A stretch of DNA of 64,000 bases from Mycobacterium kubicae (GTDB lineage Bacteria > Actinomycetota > Actinomycetes > Mycobacteriales > Mycobacteriaceae). Position numbers and translations under genes: made by a program. Positions 56,414 to 64,000 of this stretch are shown here, piece after piece (position 1 is the stretch's first letter; each line of letters starts with the position of its first letter). The notes below the pieces were generated by a model. It was not told the origin of the DNA and did no database searches. It saw nothing but the letters and a program-made list of their open reading frames with translations. The stretch spans positions 4,960,001 to 5,024,000 of the forward strand of contig NZ_CP065047.1 of assembly GCF_015689175.1 (NCBI RefSeq). Reading direction: 5' to 3'.

Positions 56414-57085
56414 CAGGTCACCGATCCCACGTTGAAGAAACGGGTGGCGGGCTTCATCGGCCAGGAATCGGTCCACGGACAGCAACACCGCCTGCTGAAC
56501 GAGAAACTCATCGACATGGGTTACCCGATCGCTTGGTGGGATTCGAAGAAGTTTAACGACTGGGTCAAGCGACTGGAGGAGCGGCTGCCTGCGCGGCTAC
56601 CCCTGGCGGTAACAGCAGCTGCAGAACACTTCACCGCCGTACTTGCTGAGCGCACGCTGGGCGAAGAGGAAATCCAGGCGATTCCGGGCGAGTTGCAGGT
56701 GTGGAACGTGCTGAACTGGCATGCCGTGGAGGAACTTGAGCACAAATCGGTCGCATTCGATGTCTTCCGCACGGTGGCGGGAGGTACGGAGCGGATGCGC
56801 AGGAGTGTGATGGCCGTGATGATTCCGACCCTGCTTCTCCTCATAGCCGTCACATTGGTTTACTCGCTGGCGCACGACCCGGATGGGCGTCGTCAGCCGC
56901 TACGGGTGATACGGGAGGCCTATCGGCTGTACCGTGGCCCCATCTTCCGGGGTTTGATCCCAGACCTTACGAAATATCTGCGACCGGGATTCCATCCTGA
57001 CGACATCGACACGAACGCGTTGTTGGAGCACTGGCAAGAGGAACTCTTCGGCACCGACGGAGAACTCGTCGGCTACCTGAAGTGA
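56414..57085 (+). pseudogene. Metal-dependent hydrolase (PF10118 type), C-terminal piece
   Basis: Resumes as QVTDPTLKKRVAGFIGQESV, then HGQQHRLLNEKL (probable metal ligands E and H), WHAVEELEHKSVAFDVF (E-E-x-x-H) and a hydrophobic stretch MIPTLLLLIAVTLVYSLA, to the end at HPDDIDTNALLEHWQEELFG. Full length would be about 300 residues. Homologues are putative membrane-associated hydrolases of unknown substrate. Confidence 0.88.
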
Positions 57086-57115
57086 TTGCGAACATCCACA
57101 ACAAAAGGGATTGCC

Positions 57116-58023
57116 ATGGTAGCTAGTCAGGCAATGGCTGCGAAAAGCGGAACAGCAGCCGAAAAAGTAGCCGAGAGTACGTATCCTAAGGCTCGGCGGA
57201 TTCGGTTTTGGTTCGGCGATCCCGAGCCGATGGACCACCATTTCGTTGAGGGCAATATCGTGTTCAGCCACCTTGTGGCGTTGCTGTCCGGCGTGTTTCC
57301 GCCAGGTGAGGAGTTGTTTATCCGGTCGGTTCGGCGCTTTGCCGATCAGATGACCGATCCGGTACTGATGAAGCGGGTGGCCGGATTCATTTGGCCAGGA
57401 GTCGGTGCACGGCCAGGAACACCGCCGGCTCAACGAGAAGCTCATCGAGATGGGCTACCCGATTGTCCGGCTGTTTATGTTCCCGCATGACAGCCGCCGG
57501 GAGCCGGTTGATCGTGCGAATTGAGAACCTGCTGCCAGCGCGGGTACCCCTGGCGGTCACGGCGGCGGCCGAGCACTACACCGCGACACTGGCTGAGCGC
57601 ATGCTGGGCGAAGAGATACAAAAGATTCCTGGCGATCCCGAGGTGCGAAACCTGCTCAACTGGCACGCGGTGGAAGAGCTGGAACATAAGTCGGTGGCGT
57701 TCGACGTCTACCGGGCCGTCGATGGGCCGGAGTGGCTCCGGATCGGGGTGATGGCGGTGCTGTACATCCTGACGATCCCGGTGGTGTCGATCGGGGTGCT
57801 GTTGTCTATTTTGGCCGATCCGCGGGGATGGCGCCCGATCAAAGTGGCGCGTCAAACGCGTGCGGTGTTCCGGGACCCGTTGGTGCAGGGGCTGATGGCC
57901 GATCTGCGCATGTACCTAAAGCCGGGCTTCCATCCCGACGACATCGACACGACCGCGCTGGTGCAGCAGTGGCGGCAGGAGCTGTTCGGCGACGACGGTG
58001 CCCTTGTCGGTCATCTCAAGTAG
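57116..58023 (+). pseudogene. Second metal-dependent hydrolase (PF10118 type), frameshifted
   Basis: Paralogue of the preceding gene. N-terminus MVASQAMAAKSGTAAEKV; the frame is good to KRVAGFI, where a T run has one base too many (TTCATTTGGCC at about 57,387-57,396). GQESVHGQEHRRLNEKLIEM continues in another frame. A second shift precedes ENLLPARVPLAVTAAAEHY. The remainder, including WHAVEELEHKSVAFDVYR, is in the third frame to the stop. Both copies are therefore broken in this genome unless the shifts are sequencing errors. Confidence 0.82.
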
Positions 58024-58044
58024 CAGGAAGGCCATGAGTTCAAG

Positions 58045-59622
58045 TTGAGTACAACGATCGACATCGAGCAGTTACCGACTGTCGAGCGTGTCACTCCAGA
58101 CCATGAAGTCGTGATCGTCGGCGCTGGATTCGGCGGTATCGGTGCTGGTATCTCCTTGCAACGCAGAGGCATTCACGACTTCGTGATTGTCGACAAGTGG
58201 GATCAGGTGGGCGGCACCTGGCATGCGAACACTTATCCGGGTGTGGCGGTGGATATTCCCTCGTTTGTCTACAGCTTTTCCTACGAGCAGCGTGGTGATT
58301 GGTCGCGGATCTTCGCTCCGGGTTACGAGCTTCGCGATTACGCCAGCGACCTTGTGGACAAGTACGGCCTAGCTCAAAAGTTGCGGCTGAACACTACGAT
58401 CACCTCGGCGGTGCTCGATGAGCGCAATAGCCTATGGCGATTGACTACCGACGCCGATCAGGAGATTACCGGCCGAAATGTAGTCATGGCGGTCGGTGGC
58501 CTCGAACGCCCGAAGATGCCTGATATCCCGGGTCTCGACGAGTTCGGGGGTGTGCTCATGCACACCGCACTCTGGGACCATGACGTGGCGCTGGCGGGCA
58601 AGCGCGTCGCGGTCATCGGCACTGGCGCAACGGCGCTGCAGGTCGTCCCGGCCATTGTCGACGAAGTCGAACATTTGACAGTCTTCCAACGAACACCGAT
58701 ATGGGTGTTCCCAAAACCTGACAAGGAGGTCACGTCCGCCATCCGGTGGGTTCTGGGGCGTAAGCGAATCCGTTCGGGTATCCGCCTGGTGGGAACCGTC
58801 GCAACCGAGGTCGGCATGGCCGGGATGTGGGTCGGTCCACAGTGGCTGACGAACGCGAGCCGCCGGATGCTTGAGGTTCCTACCCGCCGCTGGATGCGCC
58901 GCCAGATCGATGACCCGGTCGTTCGGGAGAAGCTGATCCCACGCTACGGGTTAGGCTGCAAGCGCCCGTCGATGTCAAACGACTACTTGCGTACCTTCAA
59001 CCGCGACGACGTCAGCCTGGTCACCGATGCGATCGAGTGCATTACCAAGAAGGGGGTACGGACGGCGGACGGCGTGGAGCACGAGATCGACGTGTTGATC
59101 TGCGCGACCGGGTTCAAGCTGTGGGAGGCGGGCGCGGTGCCTCCCTTCCCCGTCATCGGGCGGGGCGGCGTCGATCTCGGGCGGTTCTGGAGTGAGCAGA
59201 GATACCAGTCGTACCAGGGTGTTTCGGTTCCCGGATTTCCGAACATGTTCTCAATCACCGGGCCCTACGGATTCGTGCTCGGCTCGTACTTGTGGATGAT
59301 CGAAGCGACATCGGCTCACCTGAGCCGCGCCATAGCCGAAGCGAAGCGCCGCGGTGCAACGGTCTGCGAGATTCGTCAGGAAGCCCACGACGAGTATTTT
59401 CGGAAATGCCTGAAGCGCCAACAGAATAACTTCCTGTTCACTCCGGCGTGTGCGGGTTCGAACACCTACTACATTAATAACCAGGGCGATTCACCGTTTC
59501 GGCCGTCGACGCACGGCGAAATGTACTGGCAGAACCGCTATTACAACCTTGATGTCTACCGATACAGCAGGGGCGTTGCGGTTCTGGACGCAGCCGCGGC
59601 CATGACGAAGGAGAGCCTGTGA
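58045..59622 (+). CDS. Flavin-containing monooxygenase, Baeyer-Villiger type
   Basis: 525 residues, TTG start. FAD-binding GAGFGGIGAGISLQ (about residue 26), NADPH-binding VIGTGATALQVVP (about 190), and between them FGGVLMHTALW, which fits the Baeyer-Villiger fingerprint FxGxxxHxxxW. It would insert oxygen into a ketone using NADPH and O2. It follows the hydrolase gene by about 20 bases and overlaps the SDR gene, so the SDR may make or remove the ketone. Substrate unknown. Confidence 0.92.
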   Translation: MSTTIDIEQLPTVERVTPDHEVVIVGAGFGGIGAGISLQRRGIHDFVIVDKWDQVGGTWHANTYPGVAVDIPSFVYSFSYEQRGDWSRIFAPGYELRDYASDLVDKYGLAQKLRLNTTITSAVLDERNSLWRLTTDADQEITGRNVVMAVGGLERPKMPDIPGLDEFGGVLMHTALWDHDVALAGKRVAVIGTGATALQVVPAIVDEVEHLTVFQRTPIWVFPKPDKEVTSAIRWVLGRKRIRSGIRLVGTVATEVGMAGMWVGPQWLTNASRRMLEVPTRRWMRRQIDDPVVREKLIPRYGLGCKRPSMSNDYLRTFNRDDVSLVTDAIECITKKGVRTADGVEHEIDVLICATGFKLWEAGAVPPFPVIGRGGVDLGRFWSEQRYQSYQGVSVPGFPNMFSITGPYGFVLGSYLWMIEATSAHLSRAIAEAKRRGATVCEIRQEAHDEYFRKCLKRQQNNFLFTPACAGSNTYYINNQGDSPFRPSTHGEMYWQNRYYNLDVYRYSRGVAVLDAAAAMTKESL

Positions 59623-60572
59623 AGTTCAACCGATTGCGACCGCGCCTGGTGGTGGTCACCGGGGCTGGAAGCGGCATTGGCCGGGCGACAGCGATCAGGT
59701 TCGCTAAGCTCGGCGCCCACGTCGTGGTCTCCGACATCGATCTGGATGCGGCACAAGCGACCACCGCGATGATCCGCGGTTACGGCCTCGGCGCGTCGGC
59801 GGCGCAGTTGGACGTCACCGACCCCGACGCCTGGGCGGTGTTCGGTCGCGATGTGTTAGCCGATCACGGTTACACCGATGTATTGGTCAACAACGCAGGT
59901 ATCTTGGTGGGCGGCCACTTTTTGCAGCTGAGTCCCTCGGATTGGGACCGCCAACTCGGTGTGAACCTAATGGGTGTCGTCCACGGATGTCGTGTGTTCG
60001 GCGCCCAGATGGTTGAGCGCGGCGGTGGCCACATCGTCAACATCGCGTCAGCGGCGGCGTTCACACCCACGCCGGTGATGGCGCCGTACTCGGTGTCCAA
60101 GGCGGGCGTGAAGATGCTGACCGAGTGCTTGCGGCTCGAACTCGGACCGAGAGGCATCGGCGTCAGCGCCGTGTGCCCGGGTGTGATCAACACCAACATC
60201 GCTGATCGCGCGATCGTAGTCGGCGTCGATCAGAACCTGATCGAACAAGGAAAGCAGTTCACGAAGAAGCTCCAGGAATTTAGCGAGAAGTTTAGGGTCT
60301 CGCCGATGAGCTCGGACCTCGTAGCTCGTGCCGTCGTACGTGCGGTACGGTTTGATTTGGCGGTCGTGCCGGTGCGCACCGAGGCCTGGCTGGGCTATTT
60401 CATGCTCCGTATCGCCCCTGGTGTCAACCGCCGTATGATGCAGCCATTCTCGGTGGACGCATTTCAGCGGCTGGGTGCTCGCCTGTCAAAGACAGTGGGT
60501 GCTGCGGACCAGGGTGAGCTTGCCGCCGGTGGAGCCGAGGCGGCGGCACCGGTCACCAGCACGGGAAAGTAG
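59619..60572 (+). CDS. Short-chain dehydrogenase/reductase
   Basis: 317 residues starting in a GTGA overlap with the monooxygenase gene. Cofactor motif VTGAGSGIGRATAIRF (about residue 14), NNAGILVGG (about 91), catalytic Tyr/Lys in APYSVSKAGVKM (about 158). It is longer than a classical SDR by about 50 residues, with an Arg-rich and Ala-rich tail. Interconversion of an alcohol and ketone feeding the monooxygenase is the simplest role. Confidence 0.9.
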   Translation: MKFNRLRPRLVVVTGAGSGIGRATAIRFAKLGAHVVVSDIDLDAAQATTAMIRGYGLGASAAQLDVTDPDAWAVFGRDVLADHGYTDVLVNNAGILVGGHFLQLSPSDWDRQLGVNLMGVVHGCRVFGAQMVERGGGHIVNIASAAAFTPTPVMAPYSVSKAGVKMLTECLRLELGPRGIGVSAVCPGVINTNIADRAIVVGVDQNLIEQGKQFTKKLQEFSEKFRVSPMSSDLVARAVVRAVRFDLAVVPVRTEAWLGYFMLRIAPGVNRRMMQPFSVDAFQRLGARLSKTVGAADQGELAAGGAEAAAPVTSTGK

Positions 60573-60584
60573 GGTGCGGGCTGA

Positions 60585-62315
60585 TCAGCGGCCAATCGTA
60601 GGTGCTCTGCCGTCAATACGCCGTGCAGCTCGGGTGAAGGGGTTCCCCTGATTCCGTGGGGACTTGACTTGTAGTGATCTTGATTCCTGCTGCCCCCGGC
60701 TAGGTGCGTGGGTCGGTAACGGATTTGTCGGGTCGGCAGGTGGATTTGTCCTGGACGGAGGGCATCGGGCGGCGTTTTGTTGGCCTGGTGGTGTGATCGG
60801 GCGGGCCGCATTCCGCGGGATGGCGGATCGGTGGCCGTAACTCGCTGCGCACGACCCTTTCAGCCGGCCGCAGCCTGCGCTGCAATGTTGTAGTAGGAGG
60901 GTTCGCAGGTTGTGGCAGGCGGCGAGCAGGCGCCATTCGGCGCGGGCGTGATGGTGGCCGCGGAGCAGGAGTCGACTCGCCCCCTGGGTGGTCTTCATCT
61001 GCCCGAACACCGGCTCGACGATCACCTTGCGCCGCGAATATGCGGCCTTGCCCTTCTTGGTGCGAAGTTTGCGGGCCATCCGCGCCTTTGGTGTCGCATT
61101 TTTCGGTGTCCGTCCCCGTGGCGCGTCGGGAACCTGCTCGCCGTGGGCGAGCCGGCCGGTCGCGATCAGCGGATCGGTGCCCGCCTTGTGGGCGGCGTCG
61201 ATGTTGTTCTCACTGAAGTAGCCGGCGTCGGCGAGCGTCTGACGCGGTGTGGTCGCGGTGTTGGTGATGGTCTGGGCGAGCAGCTCGCCGAATGCGGGGT
61301 TGTCGGCGCCGGATTCGGCGAAGTCGGTCGCAACGATCACCTGATGTTCTTCATCGACGACGGCCTGCGCGTTGTAACAGTAGTGGAAGCTGCCGTCGGC
61401 GGTCTTCATGATCTGGGCGTCAGGGTCGGTGAAGTTGCGCTGCGCCTTGGGCTTGACGGTCGCGCACTGTGCTGCCTGCTCGGCGGCCCGCGCGGCCGCG
61501 TCGTCATCATGGCCGGCGTTTTGCGCCCTTGCCCGGGCCTTGTCCGCGGCCTGGTCTTTGGCGTGTTGTTCCAGGTCGGCCTTGGCCTTGCGGATCTTGG
61601 CCAGCCGGCTCTCACGGCGGGCCAATTCGCCCTGCAGGTCACCGCCACGATTGTCCGGGCCGTGGGCCTGGTCCTCGTCGATATCGACGCGTTCGGCCTC
61701 CCGCATGATCTGCTCGACCTGGGTTTGCAGGGCCGGCTCCGCCTCGCACATCCGGTCATAGCTCATCGCCTTGTGACGGGAGGCATTGGCCTTGACCTTG
61801 GTGCCATCGAGGGCCACCCGGCCCATCGTGACCATGCCCGCCTGCTGGCACAGGGTCAGCGCCTGCAGGAACAGGGCTTCCAGCGCGGCGAGGTGACGGC
61901 GCCGAAAGCGGGCGATGGAGCGAAAGTCCGGTGCGGTGTTGGCGGCCAGGTACCGAAACGCCACATCGTCATGGCAACGGGCTTCGATCTTGCGAGATGA
62001 ACGAACCCCGCTGGTGTACCCGTAGAGCAGCAGCTTGAGCATCAGCCGCGGGTGATACGGCGGAAAGCCCCGGGCCTCGCTGTAGGAGGCGAAAAACACT
62101 GCCAGATCAAGCACCTCATCGACCAACTCGGACACAAACAACGCCAGATGATCGTCAGGCAACCAATCCCGCAACGACGGCGGCATCAAAAACGACTGAT
62201 CCTGGTCATAGGCCCGAAACGTCTTGTCCACCGAAACCTCGCCCGGTGACGATGACGAGCGAGGCCGCGCGGACTCGGTCTCAAACAGCTGATCCTGGGC
62301 CGTCATCAAATCCAT
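60585..62315 (-). CDS. IS1182-family transposase
   Basis: Start at MDLMTAQDQLFETESARP; 576 residues. N-terminal helical domain, then catalytic D in MGRVALDGTKVKANAS (about 180), D in TLADAGYFSENN (about 370), E in RRKVIVEPVFGQMKTTQG (about 455). A charged Ala/Arg/Asp-rich insertion (about 225-285) is typical. The frame has no stop inside the element and runs about 38 codons past its left end into flanking DNA, so the true C-terminus depends on the insertion site. Confidence 0.9.
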   Translation of the reverse strand: MDLMTAQDQLFETESARPRSSSSPGEVSVDKTFRAYDQDQSFLMPPSLRDWLPDDHLALFVSELVDEVLDLAVFFASYSEARGFPPYHPRLMLKLLLYGYTSGVRSSRKIEARCHDDVAFRYLAANTAPDFRSIARFRRRHLAALEALFLQALTLCQQAGMVTMGRVALDGTKVKANASRHKAMSYDRMCEAEPALQTQVEQIMREAERVDIDEDQAHGPDNRGGDLQGELARRESRLAKIRKAKADLEQHAKDQAADKARARAQNAGHDDDAAARAAEQAAQCATVKPKAQRNFTDPDAQIMKTADGSFHYCYNAQAVVDEEHQVIVATDFAESGADNPAFGELLAQTITNTATTPRQTLADAGYFSENNIDAAHKAGTDPLIATGRLAHGEQVPDAPRGRTPKNATPKARMARKLRTKKGKAAYSRRKVIVEPVFGQMKTTQGASRLLLRGHHHARAEWRLLAACHNLRTLLLQHCSAGCGRLKGSCAASYGHRSAIPRNAARPITPPGQQNAARCPPSRTNPPADPTNPLPTHAPSRGQQESRSLQVKSPRNQGNPFTRAARRIDGRAPTIGR

Positions 62316-62393
62316 GGACACAGTTTTCCCGACCATCCACGTCGCCATCAGCGTGACACACCAACAACTCGTGGATACCGACCCACGCACCTA
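60701..62393 (-). mobile_element. IS1182-family element
   Basis: 18-bp perfect inverted ends TAGGTGCGTGGGTCGGTA (60,701-60,718 and inverse 62,376-62,393). Size 1,693 bp, one minus-strand transposase. No clear target duplication beyond a CTAG-like overlap. Confidence 0.88.
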
Positions 62394-62423
62394 GGTGAGC
62401 GGGGGGGTAGGGCGCAGAGCGCG

Positions 62424-62565
62424 CTACCTGAGCAGAAGCGCGGCGAGCTGCTTCACGTGGGTGCGTCCGCGGTCGCCGTCTTCGAGTGCTTCGAGCCAGC
62501 GAGCAGGGATGGATTCAACGCCGTCGCGGGCGCCGACGATCGCTCCTGTCATGGCCGCTACACCC
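62424..62565 (-). pseudogene. C-terminal fragment of an ADP-ribosylglycohydrolase-like gene
   Basis: About 46 codons on the minus strand reading GVAAMTGAIVGARDGVESIP, then ARWLEALEDGDRGRTHVKQL, to a stop. This is the end of the ADP-ribosylglycohydrolase family (G-A-x-x-G-A-x-x-G pattern and W-L-E-x-L-E-D-G). The catalytic acidic residues lie in the missing part. It is cut by the transposase fragment on its upstream side. Confidence 0.65.
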
Positions 62566-62792
62566 GCGTGGAACGCGAGCACCTGCAGTACTACCTCGAC
62601 GAGTTCACCTTCAGATTCAATCGCCGCAGGTCAAAAGCCCGCGGAATGCTCTTCTACCGACTCCTGCAACAAAGCGTCAACACCGATCCCCACCCACTAG
62701 CCGACCTCATCGGCGCCGCCGAAGGCCAAGAGCAAACTCTGCGAGCAACTGCTAAACCACTGCCCGGCAGTACTTTTGACGAATTTTTTTAA
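62566..62792 (+). pseudogene. C-terminal fragment of an IS1595-like transposase
   Basis: Reads VEREHLQYYLDEFTFRFNRR, then RGMLFYRLLQQSVNTDPHPL, ending at a stop in a T run. This is the usual end of ISXO2/IS1595 transposases. No start or DDE residues remain. Confidence 0.75.
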
Positions 62793-62950
62793 GCAAACGA
62801 GTCCACTTAAGCAGATAAGCAATAAGTATGTTCGACTTAGGCGAGCTGTTTAACGGGTCTAAACACATTCTTAACGCTCCTGGCCTACCGCCCCGGAGGT
62901 CCCGCGCAAATACTGGTACAAGTGCGAGAAACGAGGGGCGGGGACTGCGC

Positions 62951-64000
62951 ATGGCGCAAGCGATAACACTGGATACGGCGTACCTGAGAGCTCAAGATCC
63001 CGATCAGTACGCCAGCCTGGTGATCGGCGCGGTCGCCATCGTCGATGGTGGCGTCCCCGATTACGCACTGCTGAAACAGCTGCTGGCGGAACGGATTCAG
63101 TCGATACCGCGCTGCACACAGGTGCTGCGGACGCAGAGCTTCGAGTGGATCGACTGTCCCGGATTCGACCTGGCCCATCATGTGCGCTGGGTGGCGATTC
63201 CGCGCCCGGGCGACGACGCCCAGCTGTCCGGCGCGATCGCCCACGCCCTGGAGCGTCCCCTCGACCTGGACCGTCCGCCGTGGGAGTGCTGGGTGATCGA
63301 GGGCCTGAAAGGCGGCCGGTGGGCAATCTTGATGAAGATCCACCACGGCTTGGCCGACGGGAACTCAGCCGCCCACCTGCTCACCCGGCTTTGCGACGAC
63401 GCCGACCACGATGCATTCGCGAACGGTGTTGGCGACAAACATGATTCGCCGCCGCAGGCCTCGAAGCGCGGCTGGCCCCTGGAGTGGGCTGGGGCACTCG
63501 CCGGCAACTTCGTCGGGGCGATCTGGCCGACGGCACGGCCCTCGGTCGACCCGGTCCTGCGGCGCTACAGCACGGTGCGCGTCCCGATTGCCGACGTCGA
63601 GTGCGTGTGCCGCAAATTCGGTGTGACCGTCAACGATGTCGCGCTGGCGGCCATCACCGAGGGCTTCCGAAGGGTTCTGCTACGCCGCGGCGAAGAACCG
63701 CGGGCGGACTCGCTGCGCACCCTGGTGCCGATGCCGGTACGTTCGGCACTACTGCCATACCTGCCCGTCGAGCATGACGACCCGGTCCAGCAATTGCGGA
63801 CCGTGCACAGCCGGTGGAAAGCGCAGCACGCCGACAAATCTCCGCCCGGTATCGTGGAGTCTGCGATCAATTGTCTGCCAACTATGCTGCGCGGCAACCT
63901 CATACAACTGTTACCCAGGCTCCCGCAGCGCGGCCTCGTAACGCTGGCGAACCACGCGCCCGGGCCTCGCCATCAGCTGCGGCTGATGGGCCAGACGATG
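62951..64000 (+). CDS. Wax ester synthase/diacylglycerol acyltransferase (WS/DGAT), 3' end outside window
   Basis: 350 codons open from ATG (MAQAITLDTAYLRAQDPDQY) to the window edge. It carries the catalytic motif HHxxxDG as HHGLADG (residues 131-137), PLDLDRPPWE (about 103) upstream of it, and NHAPGPRHQLRLMG near the cut end, corresponding to the family's N-V-P-G-P segment. The enzyme esterifies acyl-CoA with a long-chain alcohol or diacylglycerol for storage lipid. Mycobacteria carry many copies. The missing part should be about 100 residues. Confidence 0.92.
   Translation, partial: MAQAITLDTAYLRAQDPDQYASLVIGAVAIVDGGVPDYALLKQLLAERIQSIPRCTQVLRTQSFEWIDCPGFDLAHHVRWVAIPRPGDDAQLSGAIAHALERPLDLDRPPWECWVIEGLKGGRWAILMKIHHGLADGNSAAHLLTRLCDDADHDAFANGVGDKHDSPPQASKRGWPLEWAGALAGNFVGAIWPTARPSVDPVLRRYSTVRVPIADVECVCRKFGVTVNDVALAAITEGFRRVLLRRGEEPRADSLRTLVPMPVRSALLPYLPVEHDDPVQQLRTVHSRWKAQHADKSPPGIVESAINCLPTMLRGNLIQLLPRLPQRGLVTLANHAPGPRHQLRLMGQTM

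Noticed and set aside
60912..62000. Plus-strand frame of 362 codons within IS1182
   Set aside because: Antisense to the transposase; Val/Gly/Leu-rich shadow without family features.

Overview
The window is GC-rich DNA of a Mycobacterium or a close mycolic-acid actinobacterium. Evidence for this is the density of fad-type lipid genes, a wax ester synthase/diacylglycerol acyltransferase, and an R2-like ligand-binding oxidase whose metal and crosslink residues match those of M. tuberculosis Rv0233. I cannot tell chromosome from plasmid. No rRNA, tRNA or CRISPR array was found.

Layout. (1) 1-5.8 kb: a three-gene tyrosine-recombinase element (recombinase A, recombinase B, DUF6262 protein) interrupting an IS481-like transposase, then an IS21 remnant. 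(2) 6.2-17.5 kb: a minus-strand lipid-degradation operon (acyl-CoA synthetase, R2lox, DUF35 protein, thiolase-like protein, SDR, acyl-CoA synthetase, two acyl-CoA dehydrogenases) with an IS110 element between the two dehydrogenases. (3) 17.6-46.5 kb: almost only mobile DNA, nested up to five deep. (4) 46.9-54.1 kb: a complete minus-strand beta-oxidation operon (CoA-transferase/racemase family, thiolase, acyl-CoA synthetase, enoyl-CoA hydratase, acyl-CoA dehydrogenase, SDR) divergent from a TetR regulator, with three TGTACA boxes between them. (5) 54.4-60.6 kb: two metal-dependent hydrolase genes (one split by IS110, one frameshifted), a flavin monooxygenase and an SDR. (6) 60.6-64 kb: IS1182, gene fragments, and a WS/DGAT gene running off the window end.

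The main result is the structure of region 3. An IS256 element (19,800-42,399, perfect 17-bp ends) has its transposase split by a recombinase element (20,035-41,242, perfect 14-bp ends). That element's own recombinases A and B are each split: A by a second three-gene element (31,440-35,937, flanked by CATCCC), and B by a two-gene recombinase element (20,768-28,922). The two-gene element is split by an IS21 element (23,688-28,012, duplication ACAAA), which carries an IS110. A second IS256 (36,615-41,071) sits in the same outer element and is itself split by another two-gene recombinase element (37,681-40,828). Removing inner elements gives sensible sizes: IS256 about 1.39 and 1.31 kb, and the outer element about 4.1 kb with an A-B-DUF6262 layout.

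The five paired or triple recombinase elements all lie inside genes of other mobile elements, at conserved motifs. Two of them hit the same place in different IS256 transposases, beside the presumed catalytic glutamate codon, in the same orientation and with related ends (TATCYG...CRGATA). I infer a family of site-specific elements that use transposase and recombinase active-site codons as attachment sites.
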